Notes: generated by a model not told the origin, from the sequence alone. Numbered from the stretch's first letter, positions 30,853 to 41,084 are shown. The stretch is 64,000 bases of DNA from an uncultured Rhodospirillaceae bacterium (GCA_943787205.1 CALSLN010000009.1:124001-188000); one strand, 5' to 3'. Translations and numbers: made by a program.

Positions 30853-31668
30853 TTAATCTTCGGCTTCGACTTCAGCAAGTTCTTCTTGGGTCAGGCCACC
30901 ACGCTTAGACAGGCGGGTGAACGTGATAATGCTGAAAGGGATACTACCCAGGTAGACCAAGCCCATAAGGCCGAGCGTTATCCAGGTTTCCGTGACCATG
31001 AAACCTGCAAATAACGCGATTAGGATCATCATAGGAAGTGCGAATTGGCGAGGTACACGTAGCTTCTTAATCGAGAACGTCGGCACCTTACTAACCATTA
31101 AAAAAGACACCGTTCCAAGGAAAATACCTAAGACCCAAGGGCTACTAAACACGCCCGCGTCGAAGTAGAACGACAAAATCATTGGCAGAATAGCGAGCCC
31201 AGCGGCCGCTGGAGACGGGACGCCGGTAAAATAGTTATGAGCCCAACTGGGAAGCCCAGGATCTCCAACCATCGTATTAAAACGTGCAAGACGGAGAACA
31301 CAGCACACTGCGTAGAGAAGACATAAGGCCCAACCTAAAGTCCCGGCTCCTTGCATGGCCCATAGATAAAGCAAGATTGACGGCACCATCCCAAAACTGA
31401 TGGCATCGCACAGCGAATCCAGTTCTGCGCCGAACTTTGTCGTGCCACGTAACAAGCGAGCCGCGAGGCCATCAATACCATCGAGAAAACACGCAATAAC
31501 GAGAGCGATAACAGATCTTTCCCAGTCCTCGCTTATTGCAAAACGGATCGACGTTAAGCCACTGCATAGCGCCAACACAGTCAACATATTCGGGAACAGT
31601 TTATTGAAAGACATCGTGCGCGGTTGCGCCCGTTCTTTCTCCTGATCGTTGGCCGCGTTCCCCGTCAT
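30853..31668 (-). CDS. pssA: CDP-diacylglycerol--serine O-phosphatidyltransferase
   Basis: 271 aa, multi-pass membrane enzyme making phosphatidylserine from CDP-diacylglycerol and serine. The CDP-alcohol phosphotransferase motif is DGLAARLLRG, with the rest as GAELDSLCDAISFG, giving the invariant Asp residues. About eight hydrophobic helices. Its ATG directly abuts the psd stop, so it is cotranscribed with the enzyme that decarboxylates its product to phosphatidylethanolamine. Confidence 0.94.
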   Translation of the reverse strand: MTGNAANDQEKERAQPRTMSFNKLFPNMLTVLALCSGLTSIRFAISEDWERSVIALVIACFLDGIDGLAARLLRGTTKFGAELDSLCDAISFGMVPSILLYLWAMQGAGTLGWALCLLYAVCCVLRLARFNTMVGDPGLPSWAHNYFTGVPSPAAAGLAILPMILSFYFDAGVFSSPWVLGIFLGTVSFLMVSKVPTFSIKKLRVPRQFALPMMILIALFAGFMVTETWITLGLMGLVYLGSIPFSIITFTRLSKRGGLTQEELAEVEAED

Positions 31669-32376
31669 TTAACGAACCTCACCATCGCGTTGCTCTTCAC
31701 TAGAATTCGCATCTGCGAGGACAGTCTCACCAGCAACCATCTTTTGACCAAGACACACCAGTGGATTCACACCCGTCGGCAAGTAAACATCGACTCGGCT
31801 TCCAAATCGAATAAGACCGATACGCTCGCCAGTCTCGAGAGACTGACCTGTCTGAACATCACACCGGATGCGACGCGCCACTAACCCGGCAATTTGAACG
31901 ACAGCGAATTCTTTGCCAATGCTCGACATAACCTGCAAACATTGCCGCTCATTATCAGCGCTCGCCTTGTCTAAGGTGGCATTCAAAAAGAGGCCAGGAA
32001 CGTAGACTTCTTTCGTAATCTCGCCGGCGATAGGTATGCGATTAACATGGCAATCAAACACGCTCATAAAGACGCTGACCCGGGTGAATGTCTTTTGCTC
32101 AAGGTCGAGTTCGGGAGGACCGTTCATCTCGATGATCGATTGCACCACACCATCGGCCGGACTGATGACGAGCCCTTCACGGTCAGGCGTAACGCGATCC
32201 GGGTCGCGGAAGAAATAGAAACACCAGACAGTTAGCGCTCCTCCAACCAGGCCAAGCGGGGACCAAATCAACCCGAGTATGAACGTCGCAAAAGCAAAGA
32301 GGGCCAAGAACCCCGGCCCCTCAGGATGCAAAGGCGGAAACAGATAATCTTTCCAAGTAATTTCACGGCTGTTCAC
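31669..32376 (-). CDS. psd: Phosphatidylserine decarboxylase, short archaeal/alphaproteobacterial type
   Basis: 235 aa pyruvoyl-enzyme precursor. The self-cleavage site is in [14 protein letters not shown] (G-S before RVD), as in the short form, rather than LGST. Two N-terminal hydrophobic helices ([18 protein letters not shown]) anchor it. DGVVQSI and [14 protein letters not shown] are family blocks. First gene of a psd-pssA pair. Confidence 0.94.
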   Translation of the reverse strand: MNSREITWKDYLFPPLHPEGPGFLALFAFATFILGLIWSPLGLVGGALTVWCFYFFRDPDRVTPDREGLVISPADGVVQSIIEMNGPPELDLEQKTFTRVSVFMSVFDCHVNRIPIAGEITKEVYVPGLFLNATLDKASADNERQCLQVMSSIGKEFAVVQIAGLVARRIRCDVQTGQSLETGERIGLIRFGSRVDVYLPTGVNPLVCLGQKMVAGETVLADANSSEEQRDGEVR

Positions 32377-32470
32377 TGGCCACTCCCCGAGCGATATATT
32401 TTTATATTGGTTTCTGGATACTGAGTTTAGCGGTTTTTAGCCGTAACCCAAAGCGTGCCCTATTTATGGG

Positions 32471-33443
32471 CTATAGCCGGTCCCGAACCGGCAACGTGAA
32501 GACCTGTCCCGGATATATCAAATCCGGGTCTTTGATCTGGTCCTGGTTGGCTTCATAAATCAGCGTAAACATGACACCTTCGCCGTATACCCGCCGCGCA
32601 ATTCGCCACAGGCTATTTCCCTTCACAACCGTAATTGCTCCGGTTTGTGCGCCTGGCTGTGGGGGCTGTCTATTAAATGGCACCTCAACCCGCGCAATAA
32701 CCATGCTTTCGGCATCTAGTTCGTCTGCTCTAACTGTATGTTGCCCGGGCATCGCAAGCTCACTGGATTCGATACTCCAGTACCCGGTGCTATCGACCTC
32801 AGCACGGCCCGCAAAAGCATTGTCGAGATAGATCTGAATACTATTCCCGGCCAATGCTTGACCACTAAGGAAAACCCGACCTTGGTCATCATAGTCAACC
32901 GTCTCAACACTAAGGTCGATCGCACTCTTCTGCGACGGTGCTTGAAGAATTCTACTCGCTCCGCCGCCACGGGCAGTTTCTATAATTAAGATGTCACCAT
33001 CTTGTTCAGGGATCGACATCACTACGACACTGTCTGAAACCAAGGCCTCTGAGTCATCCTGGTCTACGCGTAGCGACAATTCATGTGTGCCAGCCCCCAG
33101 CGCTTCAGGCGGAATAAAGACCCATTCTCCTCGACCATCCGCCGCAATGCGCCCAATTTCTGTTTCCCCATCGAGGACAATAACGGTGGCTAGCGGACCT
33201 GCCCGCCCCGCCATGACAGTATTGCCTTGAGGGTCAATACGAACGACATCGAAGCTGGGTAATACGGGGCCACCTGTTTCTGACGCCCTATCCTGATCGG
33301 ACTCGCCATTAACCGTGCTGCCAGAGGTCAACGGCAGCAGGCTCCGGCGCAGGAACGCCGGGGTCTTCCAAAGTAAAATTCAATACAATGGCTGCAATCA
33401 CGACTAAAACGCCAATAATCGCAACCAGAAGCGGACGGTTCAC
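32471..33443 (-). CDS. Membrane-anchored LysM protein, probable frameshift near the N-terminus
   Basis: The C-terminal LysM peptidoglycan-binding domain is GNSLWRIARRVYGEGVMFTLIYEANQDQIKDPDLIYPGQVFTLP-like (positions ~32500-32620). It is preceded by two Ig-like beta domains (VFLSGQALAGNSIQIYLDNAFAG and the similar VMAGRAGPLATVIVLDGETE). The open frame begins at 33331, but a GTG at 33443 with AGAGG upstream reads MNRPLLVAIIGVLVVIAAIVL, a membrane anchor, then a Pro/Ala linker in the neighbouring frame. One extra base near 33325-33345 would join the parts. Likely a cell-wall-associated protein; function otherwise unknown. Confidence 0.75.
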
Positions 33444-33543
33444 AGCACCTCTCAGCTAGCCCGAGCTTTTTCTTTTAGTACGGGATTGCGGGCTTCGAAG
33501 CAACGGGCGAGGCGATCTAGTCGCCGACCTGTGATGACGTTCG

Positions 33544-34479
33544 TTAGCGACCAGCGAATAAGAACGCCATGATCGCCGCCAAGGATATCGGTAATAGGGC
33601 AATCACCATCAACGCTAGAGGGTAAAGTGCTGGTCGAAATGCAGACGGACCAAGAGGCAACCGTTTAGCGGTCCCATCCGCGAATGGCACTAGAATAAGG
33701 CACAAGAGCGCGACCGCCGACGCTTGGGACGAGGGCTCCAAAAGCGCCATTGCGACCCCTAAGACAGCACCGCCGCCGCCTAGAACCACGGCATTTCCAA
33801 TAGCGAGTGCTAAAATCCATGACAGAGCCAGGTATCCTGCTAAAGCCGCCACCAGGCAGTAGGCAACAGCCGCAATCGAGCCCTCTCCTGACATCTGAGC
33901 AACTAAGCCAAGCCCCAGTGACAACATGACGCAAATGACTAAACCAGAGGGCCCCTCTGAGCGCAGCACGTTGAGACGCCGGATCAGTCCGAACCAAAGT
34001 GACAGGTACAGGACCAACCTAAGCCAGCCCCCTGCTTCGGATGGAGCGGGGCCAAGCAAACCGCCGGAGATCGTGCTCCAAACGCTACCGATAGCGTAAA
34101 CAACGGAAAGACCAACGCCCCATGACCGTTTTGGCTGAATAAGATCTAGCGCGAATCCAATTACAAATCCGCCAATCGCGATATGTATCACGCGACTGAG
34201 AGCATCAACCGGGACCCAAGGTGTCAGGAGCAGCCAGTTCCAGGCCGCTGCAAACCCAAAAAGAATGCATAGCCCCGCCACGCGTGCCCCACGTTCAGGG
34301 CCTGCAGCTAGGCGCAAGGCTCCCCCCGTGGCTAATGCCACGCCAAACGGAATGAAATACGGTAGCAATCCAGCCAATAGATTTTTCGGGCCAACGGATG
34401 AAGCGCACGATTGCTCCCGATAAGGCCCGCCCTTTATGATGTCCTTATGCGAATAGCAGTCTGCCTTGAAGGCGGTCAA
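33544..34479 (-). CDS. Polytopic membrane protein of unknown function
   Basis: 311 aa as read; the hydrophilic first ~30 residues are atypical and translation may begin later. About 8-9 hydrophobic helices starting at NLLAGLLPYFIPFGVALATGG, rich in Gly, Ala and Leu. No transporter motif is recognised. A segment HIAIGGFVIGFALDLIQPKRSWG may be a conserved cytoplasmic turn. It is divergent from the cytochrome b561 gene with only 8 bp between frame ends, so the true starts are close together. Confidence 0.6.
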   Translation of the reverse strand: MTAFKADCYSHKDIIKGGPYREQSCASSVGPKNLLAGLLPYFIPFGVALATGGALRLAAGPERGARVAGLCILFGFAAAWNWLLLTPWVPVDALSRVIHIAIGGFVIGFALDLIQPKRSWGVGLSVVYAIGSVWSTISGGLLGPAPSEAGGWLRLVLYLSLWFGLIRRLNVLRSEGPSGLVICVMLSLGLGLVAQMSGEGSIAAVAYCLVAALAGYLALSWILALAIGNAVVLGGGGAVLGVAMALLEPSSQASAVALLCLILVPFADGTAKRLPLGPSAFRPALYPLALMVIALLPISLAAIMAFLFAGR

Positions 34480-34502
34480 GCATAGCTATGATAGGATTTG
34501 TT

Positions 34503-35249
34503 ATGACAGACACTCCAAATTCCGGACCAAGCACTAAACTAACAGTCAAAGTTTGGGATCTCTGGGTCCGATTTTTTCACTGGCTCTTGGTCGCTTTCAT
34601 TGCGCTCAGCTACGTCACTGGAGAAATCGGAGGTCTGGATTTCACGGTTCCAGGTACGGATCGATTCATTTCGAACATGAATGTCCATGTCTTAAGCGGC
34701 GTAACAATCCTCGGGCTTGTTATTTTTAGGGTCGTTTGGGGCCTAACAGGATCAACGACGGCTCGGTTTACAAACTTTATCGCGGGCCCCGCCAAAACAC
34801 TCACTTACGTCAAAACGGTTTTTAAAGGTCCCTCAGCCTTCTTTGCCGGTCACAATCCCGCCGGTGGCGCCGTCGTCATGATTATTCTGTTGGCGCTTCT
34901 GGCGCAGGCTGGAACAGGACTTTTTTCACAAGACGACTCTTTTTTCGCAACCAAGGGTCCCCTTGCGTTCCTCGTGACAGATGAAACCAGCAAAGAGGTT
35001 ACTGGTATCCACAAGCGAATTTGGGAGTACGGCCTGGTCACGCTGATCGTGCTGCACATAGCAGCGAACCTGTTTTACTGGCTCGTTAAGAAACAGGATC
35101 TCATCATTGCGATGATCACGGGGCACCGCAAATTGCCTGACGGCGAACAACAACCGAATTTATCCTTTGCAAATGCAGGCCTTGGAGCCGCAATCGCTAT
35201 AGGTGTCGCTGTTCTTATGTGGCTTTTGTTGAATGCCGAGGGGCTCTAA
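34503..35249 (+). CDS. Cytochrome b561-family protein (Ni/Fe-hydrogenase-type cytochrome b)
   Basis: About 248 aa from ATG 34503, with AGGA eight bases upstream. Four membrane helices with candidate haem ligands: His in VRFFHWLL (TM1), MNVHVLSG (TM2), and GIHKRIWEYG/VLHIAANLF (TM4). Ends with a hydrophobic helix. Moves electrons across the inner membrane. It is convergent with a cytochrome c' gene across a shared terminator; the two types of protein are often partners. Confidence 0.88.
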   Translation: MTDTPNSGPSTKLTVKVWDLWVRFFHWLLVAFIALSYVTGEIGGLDFTVPGTDRFISNMNVHVLSGVTILGLVIFRVVWGLTGSTTARFTNFIAGPAKTLTYVKTVFKGPSAFFAGHNPAGGAVVMIILLALLAQAGTGLFSQDDSFFATKGPLAFLVTDETSKEVTGIHKRIWEYGLVTLIVLHIAANLFYWLVKKQDLIIAMITGHRKLPDGEQQPNLSFANAGLGAAIAIGVAVLMWLLLNAEGL

Positions 35250-35269
35250 ACCCATTCAGACATAGAAAA

Positions 35270-35297
35270 ACCGCCAGTCCTGCGAAGAACTGGCGGT
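35270..35297. terminator. Terminator between cytochrome b561 and cytochrome c' genes
   Basis: ACCGCCAGT and ACTGGCGGT pair around a 10-base loop. A run of five A on the left gives the T tract for the minus strand, and the stem lies between two convergent genes. Confidence 0.8.
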
Positions 35298-35321
35298 CAA
35301 ACTCTAAAGTCTTAGAACGTC

Positions 35322-35759
35322 TTACTCAGTTCTATAGATGTCGTGGCAAGATTTACATGTGAACAAGCCGCCCATTTTTGGACCCGCTTCTGCCATTCCA
35401 CCACTCCGGGCAGCGGCTGCAACTTCTCTTGCTGAGTTCGCTAGCGCTTCAAACCGCGCGCTAAAGTCTTCCCAGTCTTCCCAAATATTCGCGGCGGCAG
35501 TTCCGCCAGGGAGATTCTGTTCAAAAGCCAACTGAGCGGCGTCAGCAGCGGCTGCAATCGCATCCGCGTGGTATGCGAGATTGTCACCATAGGGAACTTT
35601 GTTTTGGGCGATTGCCCCAAGTCCAGCCGCATGCGCGCCTAGAGATTTCATCAAGTTTTGGCGATAATCGATAACGTCCTTGTCTGCAGCGTGCGCTGTA
35701 GAAAGTCCGAATGTGAAGACTGCGGCAGCAAGTGCTGCGCCTAGATACTTAAACGTCAT
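35322..35759 (-). CDS. Cytochrome c', class II c-type cytochrome
   Basis: About 145 aa from ATG 35759, preceded by a strong GGAGGAAA; a 160-aa reading from 35804 is unlikely. Residues 1-24 are a signal peptide (ending AHA). A four-helix bundle follows and the single haem site CKSCH lies near the C-terminus, the class II hallmark. Periplasmic; in this family it binds NO or passes electrons. Terminator shared with the cytochrome b561 gene. Confidence 0.93.
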   Translation of the reverse strand: MTFKYLGAALAAAVFTFGLSTAHAADKDVIDYRQNLMKSLGAHAAGLGAIAQNKVPYGDNLAYHADAIAAAADAAQLAFEQNLPGGTAAANIWEDWEDFSARFEALANSAREVAAAARSGGMAEAGPKMGGLFTCKSCHDIYRTE

Positions 35760-35910
35760 ATTTTCCTCCGGCCGAATCCCTGGTTGTCTCTGTCGGCTCT
35801 TCATCGTCTAGTCGAATTCAGCGTACGGATTCAGTGCGTTTCTAAGCACTACATAGTTCCGTATCATCACTGGCAACCCGGGCTTCATTCCAGCCCTATG
35901 GCACGAAACC

Positions 35911-36570
35911 ATGCTCCCGAACCATTCTCAAGAAGTTGGCTTTAGCCTCTGCGTCTTTTGCGGCTCCCGGTGCAGGAGACGGACCCCGACTTCTGTAAGC
36001 TTTGCGTCACAGAACTTGGCGAGGCCATGGCTCAGACTCACAGAGTACATTGGCTCGTTTTCGGGGGCGGCTCCGTCGGCCTCATGGGCGCCGTCTCGTG
36101 ACGCTGTATCCTCAACTCGATGGCGGCCAGGCAACCTTGGAGTCATACCCGAGTTCCTCAACGACCGGGAAATCGGCCACCAATCCGCCGAGATGGTCGT
36201 TGTCCCTGAGCATGCACAGCCAGAAAACAGACGTGATGTTCGAGCGGTCGGACGCCTTCTGCGTATTCTTCCTGGTGGCATCGGAACACTGGAAGAATTT
36301 CTCGAGATCATCACCTGGCGGCAGCTGTCCGTGCACCACATAAGCCCGTCGTCCTCGCCAACTGGAAGGGGTATTGGATGACCTGATCTCGGTGGCACTC
36401 GCAGAAGCTGGATGAACGACGGTGGGTTTTCGGCTATGGCCCGACCGGAGAGCTCGTTCACTGCCGTCCGGTCTGTGGCCGATATTCTGCCCACGATTCG
36501 CCGGAAACTCGCCGATTTACAGCCGACGCCCGGTCCTGGAGCATCCGAATCTGTCCGAAACCTGAACTGA
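35911..36570 (+). pseudogene. LOG-family cytokinin riboside 5'-monophosphate phosphoribohydrolase, many frameshifts
   Basis: Successive frames give the pieces of one LOG (TIGR00730) protein in order: [105 protein letters not shown] and [18 protein letters not shown], ending at TGA 36570. PGGxGTxxE is the family's catalytic motif. At least six changes of frame occur in 660 bp, while substitutions are few. As read it cannot be expressed; I suspect poor consensus sequence rather than decay. The two copies of the family fold would otherwise be of normal length (~200 aa). Confidence 0.82.
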
Positions 36571-36692
36571 CTCGCACTCACGAGGCTTGCGCCCAAACGC
36601 CCCCTTGCCCTACTTTCCCGGCACTCAAACACGGGGCCATATGCCCCAAAAGACCAAGCGGGACACAGCCCGCTGCGGAAGGGAGCCATCAC

Positions 36693-37911
36693 GTGAGCAA
36701 GATCAAAGTTAAGAACCCCATCGTCGAGCTCGACGGCGATGAGATGACACGAATCATTTGGGAGTTCATTAAGGGCAAGCTGATTCTCCCGTACCTCGAC
36801 GTCGACTTGAAGTACTTCGATCTGGGCGTCGAAGCCCGCGACGATGCCACTGACGACCAGATCACCATCGATGCAGCCAACGCCATTAAAGAACACGGCG
36901 TCGGCGTTAAAGTGCGCCACCATCACACCTGACGAACACCGGGTTGAAGAGTTCAGCCTGAAGAAGATGTGGCGCTCGCCAAACGGCACGATCCGCAACA
37001 TTCTCGGCGGCACCGTCTTCCGCGAACCAATCATCTGCTCGAATGTCCCGCGTTATGTTCCTGGTTGGACGCAGCCCATCGTGATCGGCCGCCATGCCTT
37101 TGGTGATCAATACCGTGCAACAGACTTTAAAGTCCCTAGTGCCGGCACGCTGACCATGAAATTCCAACCCGAAGATGGCAGCGACCCAATCGACTTGGAA
37201 GTCTACAAATTTGATGAACCTGGCATTGCCATGGGCATGTACAACCTTGATGAGTCGATTCGTGGCTTTGCACGGGCCTGTATGAATTACGGCCTGCAAC
37301 GCAACTATCCTGTTTATCTATCAACTAAGAACACGATTTTAAAAGCTTACGACGGACGCTTCAAAGATCTCTTTCAAGAAGTCTTCGACAGTGAATTCAA
37401 AGACCAATTCGATGCCAAGGGTCTCACGTATGAGCACCGCTTAATCGACGACATGGTCGCCTGTGCAATGAAGTGGTCTGGCGGATATGTTTGGGCCTGT
37501 AAGAATTACGACGGCGATGTGCAGTCGGATACAGTGGCTCAAGGGTTTGGTTCATTAGGCCTTATGACGTCGGTTCTAATGACGCCGGATGGCAAAACTG
37601 TGGAAGCGGAAGCAGCACATGGGACAGTGACCCGTCACTACCGCTTGCACCAAGAAGGCAAAGAAACGTCAACCAATCCGATCGCGTCCATTTTCGCATG
37701 GACCAGTGGCCTTAAATACCGAGGTGAATTTGACGGCACACCTGACGTCATTAAATTCGCTGAGACTTTAGAGAAAGTCTGCGTCGCTGCCGTTGAGAGT
37801 GGCTTCATGACAAAAGACTTGGCCATCCTTATCGGCCCTGAGCAGGCCTGGATGACAACCAGCCAATTCTTAGAGAAACTCGACGAGATGCTTCAGGCGG
37901 AGATGGATTAA
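36693..37911 (+). CDS. icd: NADP-dependent isocitrate dehydrogenase, frameshifted by one extra base
   Basis: TCA-cycle enzyme making 2-oxoglutarate. Starts at GTG 36693 with GAAGGGAG upstream and reads [18 protein letters not shown]. At 36912 an extra G breaks the frame; without it the text reads [36 protein letters not shown], a highly conserved stretch with the substrate-binding residues. The remainder is intact ([55 protein letters not shown]). Eukaryotic/alphaproteobacterial-type IDH of ~405 aa. A strong terminator follows. Confidence 0.94.
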
Positions 37912-37933
37912 CCCCCCTCTCCCATTCAAATGT

Positions 37934-37968
37934 AAAACGGCGTCACTTTGAACAAGTGACGCCGTTTT
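37934..37968 (+). terminator. Terminator after icd
   Basis: Perfect 15-bp stem AAAACGGCGTCACTT / AAGTGACGCCGTTTT with a 5-base loop, followed by further T residues. May also serve the convergent minus-strand transporter gene. Confidence 0.92.
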
Positions 37969-37983
37969 TTTATGCCAAATGAC

Positions 37984-39348
37984 TTAGGTTTCTTTGACCG
38001 TAGACTTCAGCTTTTCTTCATCTAATTTATAGAAGAACAAGATGCTGCATGCGATGAGCAAACATACAGGCGGCACACAACCAACAGCGATGTAGATGGC
38101 CGTAATAGCGCTATCCGGTTGTTCAATTGCAGCGCCCCGTGTTCCAGCAACATACCCCATAGACCCAAGTAGAAGCCCTGTCAGGGCGGGGCCGAGTGCA
38201 TAAGCAAACTTCTCTGCAGTCGTATAAAAGCCGGCAAAGATACCAGCCCGCTCGAGGCCGGTCCTGCGACGATCATATTCGATGGTATCGGGCAGCATAG
38301 ACTGTCCAACGATCAACATGCCTGCAGCTGCGATACCGGTTCCAAGCGGCCTCATTAGAATCATAATAAGGGGTTCTCCTGGCCCAGCCAGCAGCCAAGA
38401 CGCAGCACTTAATGCCAGAATAGAACAAGCCGCGACTAACGCTTTTGGTTTGCCAATTTTTCGGGAAACGCGAAGCCATATGGGAATCGCTAGCAAACCT
38501 GCAATCGTCGATGTCGTAAACATGTACGACAAAACAGTGTCAGATTGCTCCAACACCCTTTGAACGAAGTATGCGTAAGCACCGAAAGAAAACGCGTTAG
38601 CCAACAACATGAAAAACTTAATGCCCAAGAGCTGAAGGAACGGCTTGTTTTGACCGACTGTGCGAATTTGATCTTTAAACTTCGGTGCAGGACCAGCAGG
38701 CACTTCGCGGCGTGGTGCCTTACTTGTCATCGCAAAGCTTAGGCACCCTGCTAAGACGATGACGCCAGCCATGGTCCACCCCACAATGGCGTAACCCGGG
38801 CGAGCACCTCCTGCCTTCACCAATAGGATCGGACCAAGAATAAGCCCGATAACTTGGGCCACATTAATTGCCACAACCCGCCACGACATGAGGAAAGATC
38901 GCTCATGGTAATTTTCAGTCATTTCCGCAGGCATTGCGAGATAAGGCACGTTAAAGATCGTATAGCCCGTGGAGTAAAGAATCAGCGCGCCGAGCATGTA
39001 CCAAGCGGCAGATGTCCCGGTAAGGCCACTGGGAACGCCGAATAGCGCCACAAGTGCCGCTCCCGACACAACAGCGCCTAAAATCAGATAAGGCCTCTGT
39101 CTCCCCCATCGGCTGCGGGTCCGATCACTGATCGTGCCCATCACCGGATCTGTAACAGCGTCGTAGACTTTGGACGCAGCCACAGCAATACCGGCCGTGA
39201 CCGCGGCAATACCAAGGAAATCGGTCATAAACCGCACCAGGAATACGTTCGTAACGTTGAACATGATGGATGGTACAATGGTGCCAACGCCCCATCCGAT
39301 GGCAACAGCCAGAGGTAGTTTTATCTCCGGGCTCTTTGAATCACTCAT
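37984..39348 (-). CDS. GPH/MelB-type MFS transporter
   Basis: About 454 aa from ATG 39348 (MSDSKSPEIKLPLAVAIGWGVGT) with GGGGGGAA upstream; a longer frame to 39531 overlaps the neighbouring gene and is rejected. Twelve membrane helices. The loop motif after TM2, AVTDPVMGTISDRTRSRWGRQRPYLILG, carries the Asp residues and RW-GRRRP pattern of the glycoside-pentoside-hexuronide:cation symporters. Sugar substrate not identifiable. Divergent from the CIA30-like gene. Confidence 0.86.
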   Translation of the reverse strand: MSDSKSPEIKLPLAVAIGWGVGTIVPSIMFNVTNVFLVRFMTDFLGIAAVTAGIAVAASKVYDAVTDPVMGTISDRTRSRWGRQRPYLILGAVVSGAALVALFGVPSGLTGTSAAWYMLGALILYSTGYTIFNVPYLAMPAEMTENYHERSFLMSWRVVAINVAQVIGLILGPILLVKAGGARPGYAIVGWTMAGVIVLAGCLSFAMTSKAPRREVPAGPAPKFKDQIRTVGQNKPFLQLLGIKFFMLLANAFSFGAYAYFVQRVLEQSDTVLSYMFTTSTIAGLLAIPIWLRVSRKIGKPKALVAACSILALSAASWLLAGPGEPLIMILMRPLGTGIAAAGMLIVGQSMLPDTIEYDRRRTGLERAGIFAGFYTTAEKFAYALGPALTGLLLGSMGYVAGTRGAAIEQPDSAITAIYIAVGCVPPVCLLIACSILFFYKLDEEKLKSTVKET

Positions 39349-39475
39349 ATTCCCCCCAAGGAACTTTTTTATCACTGAAGTCATTATGACCGGTTTCACC
39401 GATGCGACTAGGTGGCCTTTCAATCCAAAACCACCCACTGACCGTAATAAGTAAAACCCTAACAACAGGAGGCCG

Positions 39476-40057
39476 ATGATGTATCGGCGCGCGTTCATGA
39501 TCGGATCAACGGCATCGATGGCTGTCGGCAAAGCTTCTGCTCAAGCAGCAAGTACACTTTTAATCGATGATTTCACATCTGGAACGAGCACGGCCTTATC
39601 TGGCAACCGCTGGATGGGCTTTACCGATCAGGTTATGGGGGGACGCAGCACAGGAACAACCGTTCTGGACGAGATTAATGGTCGGCCCTGTATCCGGCTC
39701 ACAGGCACTGTAAATACCCAGGGTGGAGGGTTCATTCAGTTGGCAATTGACCTTGGCGAGAACCGAAAGCCCTTTGATGGACGCCGCTTCAACGGCGTGG
39801 AACTTGACGTCTACGGGAATGGCGAAGAGTACAACTGCCACCTCAGGACCACGGATGTACGGTGGTATGAGCAATCCTATCGAGCCTCATTTGTAGCGCC
39901 TCAGTCATGGACGACCGTCAAACTGCCATGGTCAGCGTTCGAGCCCAGCGAGATTGAAACTCCGCTCAATTTAGAAGGGCTTTTACGTCTTGGCATTTTG
40001 GGGTGGATGCGCGACTTCGAAGCAGATATCGCGGTTGGACGCCTATCTCTTTACTGA
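39476..40057 (+). CDS. CIA30-like exported protein (NADH:ubiquinone oxidoreductase intermediate-associated type)
   Basis: 193 aa; ATG codons at 39476 and 39479, the second better spaced from AGGAGG at 39467. N-terminal RRAFMIGSTASMAVGKASA looks like a Tat-type signal. The body matches the CIA30 galactose-binding-like beta fold: LIDDFTSG, NRWMGFTDQVMGGRSTG, GGGFIQLAIDLG, FDGRRFNGVELDVYGNG and PWSAFEP. In mitochondria such proteins assist complex I assembly; in bacteria the role is unclear. Convergent with the TRAP gene. Confidence 0.85.
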   Translation: MMYRRAFMIGSTASMAVGKASAQAASTLLIDDFTSGTSTALSGNRWMGFTDQVMGGRSTGTTVLDEINGRPCIRLTGTVNTQGGGFIQLAIDLGENRKPFDGRRFNGVELDVYGNGEEYNCHLRTTDVRWYEQSYRASFVAPQSWTTVKLPWSAFEPSEIETPLNLEGLLRLGILGWMRDFEADIAVGRLSLY

Positions 40058-40064
40058 GAACGAC

Positions 40065-41084
40065 TTACTGAGGGCGATCGGCAAATGCCTTTTTGGCACC
40101 CATAATCTCGGCATAAACATCAGCGGCATCACCGCCTATTTTATCGATTAAGTCGGCATGTATTCGCTGCCCCTTAGCGCGCCACGTCCGCTGCTCTTGC
40201 TCAGTCGGATACAGAACATTGAGCCCAGCCGCTTCAGCCCGCTCGAGATAGAGTTCGTTCTGCTCAAGCACCAAACCGCGATACCATGCGGCATTCGGAA
40301 CCGCGCCGCGGTAAACCGCCTTGTCATCGTCCGACAAACTATCCCACCACGCTTTATTCGCGACAACGCCAGCCGTTGAGTATGAATGATGCGTAAGCGC
40401 AAAATGACGCGCGACCGCATCTAACCCAGCGAGTGCAAAAATTTGGGTGCTTTGTTCTCCGCCCTCAACCAAGCCTGTCTGCATTCCCGGAATCACGTCA
40501 CTTAGAGGAATTTGAATAACGTCGGCGTCTAGCGCCGCCATAAAGAGAAGCGCCGAATCATCCGCCGACACTCGCATCTTTCGATCGCGAAGGTCTGCAA
40601 TTTGACGGATGGGAAACGTTGCATACAAGTCCATCCAGCCGTCCATCATCCAAGATAGAAGTACGAGATCTTTCTCTGCGAATCTCTGCGAAAGCGAATC
40701 CAATAAATATTCGTCTAGGACAAATGACGCTTCTTCAATTGATTCAAAGAGGAAGGGAGCCCGAAGGATTGCCAACTCAGGAACAGCCAGACCGAGCGTA
40801 CCCGTCGAAATGCCGGCCATCTGAAGCCTATTTCTGCGTAGACCCGAAAATTGTGTTTCTTCTGGCCCAGCTTCTCCGAGCACCATGAGGGCGGCATCGA
40901 GGCGATCTCCGCTCAAATCCTTTACGGCATCTGCGAAGCGCTGCCAGTAAACCTCACCCGCTGTGCCCGGCGCCGCGAATCCGGCGACCTTGGGCGGTTC
41001 TGCCCACACAGGCTGGATCGAGAAGACGAGAGCGCAGACGAACAACAGACTGCGCACTATGAGTATAGGGTTGACCGATTTCAT
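40065..41084 (-). CDS. TRAP transporter substrate-binding protein, DctP family
   Basis: About 339 aa from ATG 41084; residues 1-28 are a signal peptide ending VWA|EPP. Family blocks: GFAAPGTAGEVYWQRFADAVKDLSGDRL, LGLAVPELAILRAPFLF, the substrate-Arg region LRDRKMRVSADDSAL and THHSYSTAGVVANKAWWDSLSDDD. No DctQ or DctM genes are adjacent, so this is an orphan binding protein. Ligand likely an organic acid, not specified. Confidence 0.88.
   Translation of the reverse strand: MKSVNPILIVRSLLFVCALVFSIQPVWAEPPKVAGFAAPGTAGEVYWQRFADAVKDLSGDRLDAALMVLGEAGPEETQFSGLRRNRLQMAGISTGTLGLAVPELAILRAPFLFESIEEASFVLDEYLLDSLSQRFAEKDLVLLSWMMDGWMDLYATFPIRQIADLRDRKMRVSADDSALLFMAALDADVIQIPLSDVIPGMQTGLVEGGEQSTQIFALAGLDAVARHFALTHHSYSTAGVVANKAWWDSLSDDDKAVYRGAVPNAAWYRGLVLEQNELYLERAEAAGLNVLYPTEQEQRTWRAKGQRIHADLIDKIGGDAADVYAEIMGAKKAFADRPQ

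Noticed and set aside
33447-33543. Open minus-strand frame reading ITGRRLDRLARCFEARNP
   Set aside because: It looks protein-like but has no start codon in the gap and is too short; could be the remnant of a gene or chance.
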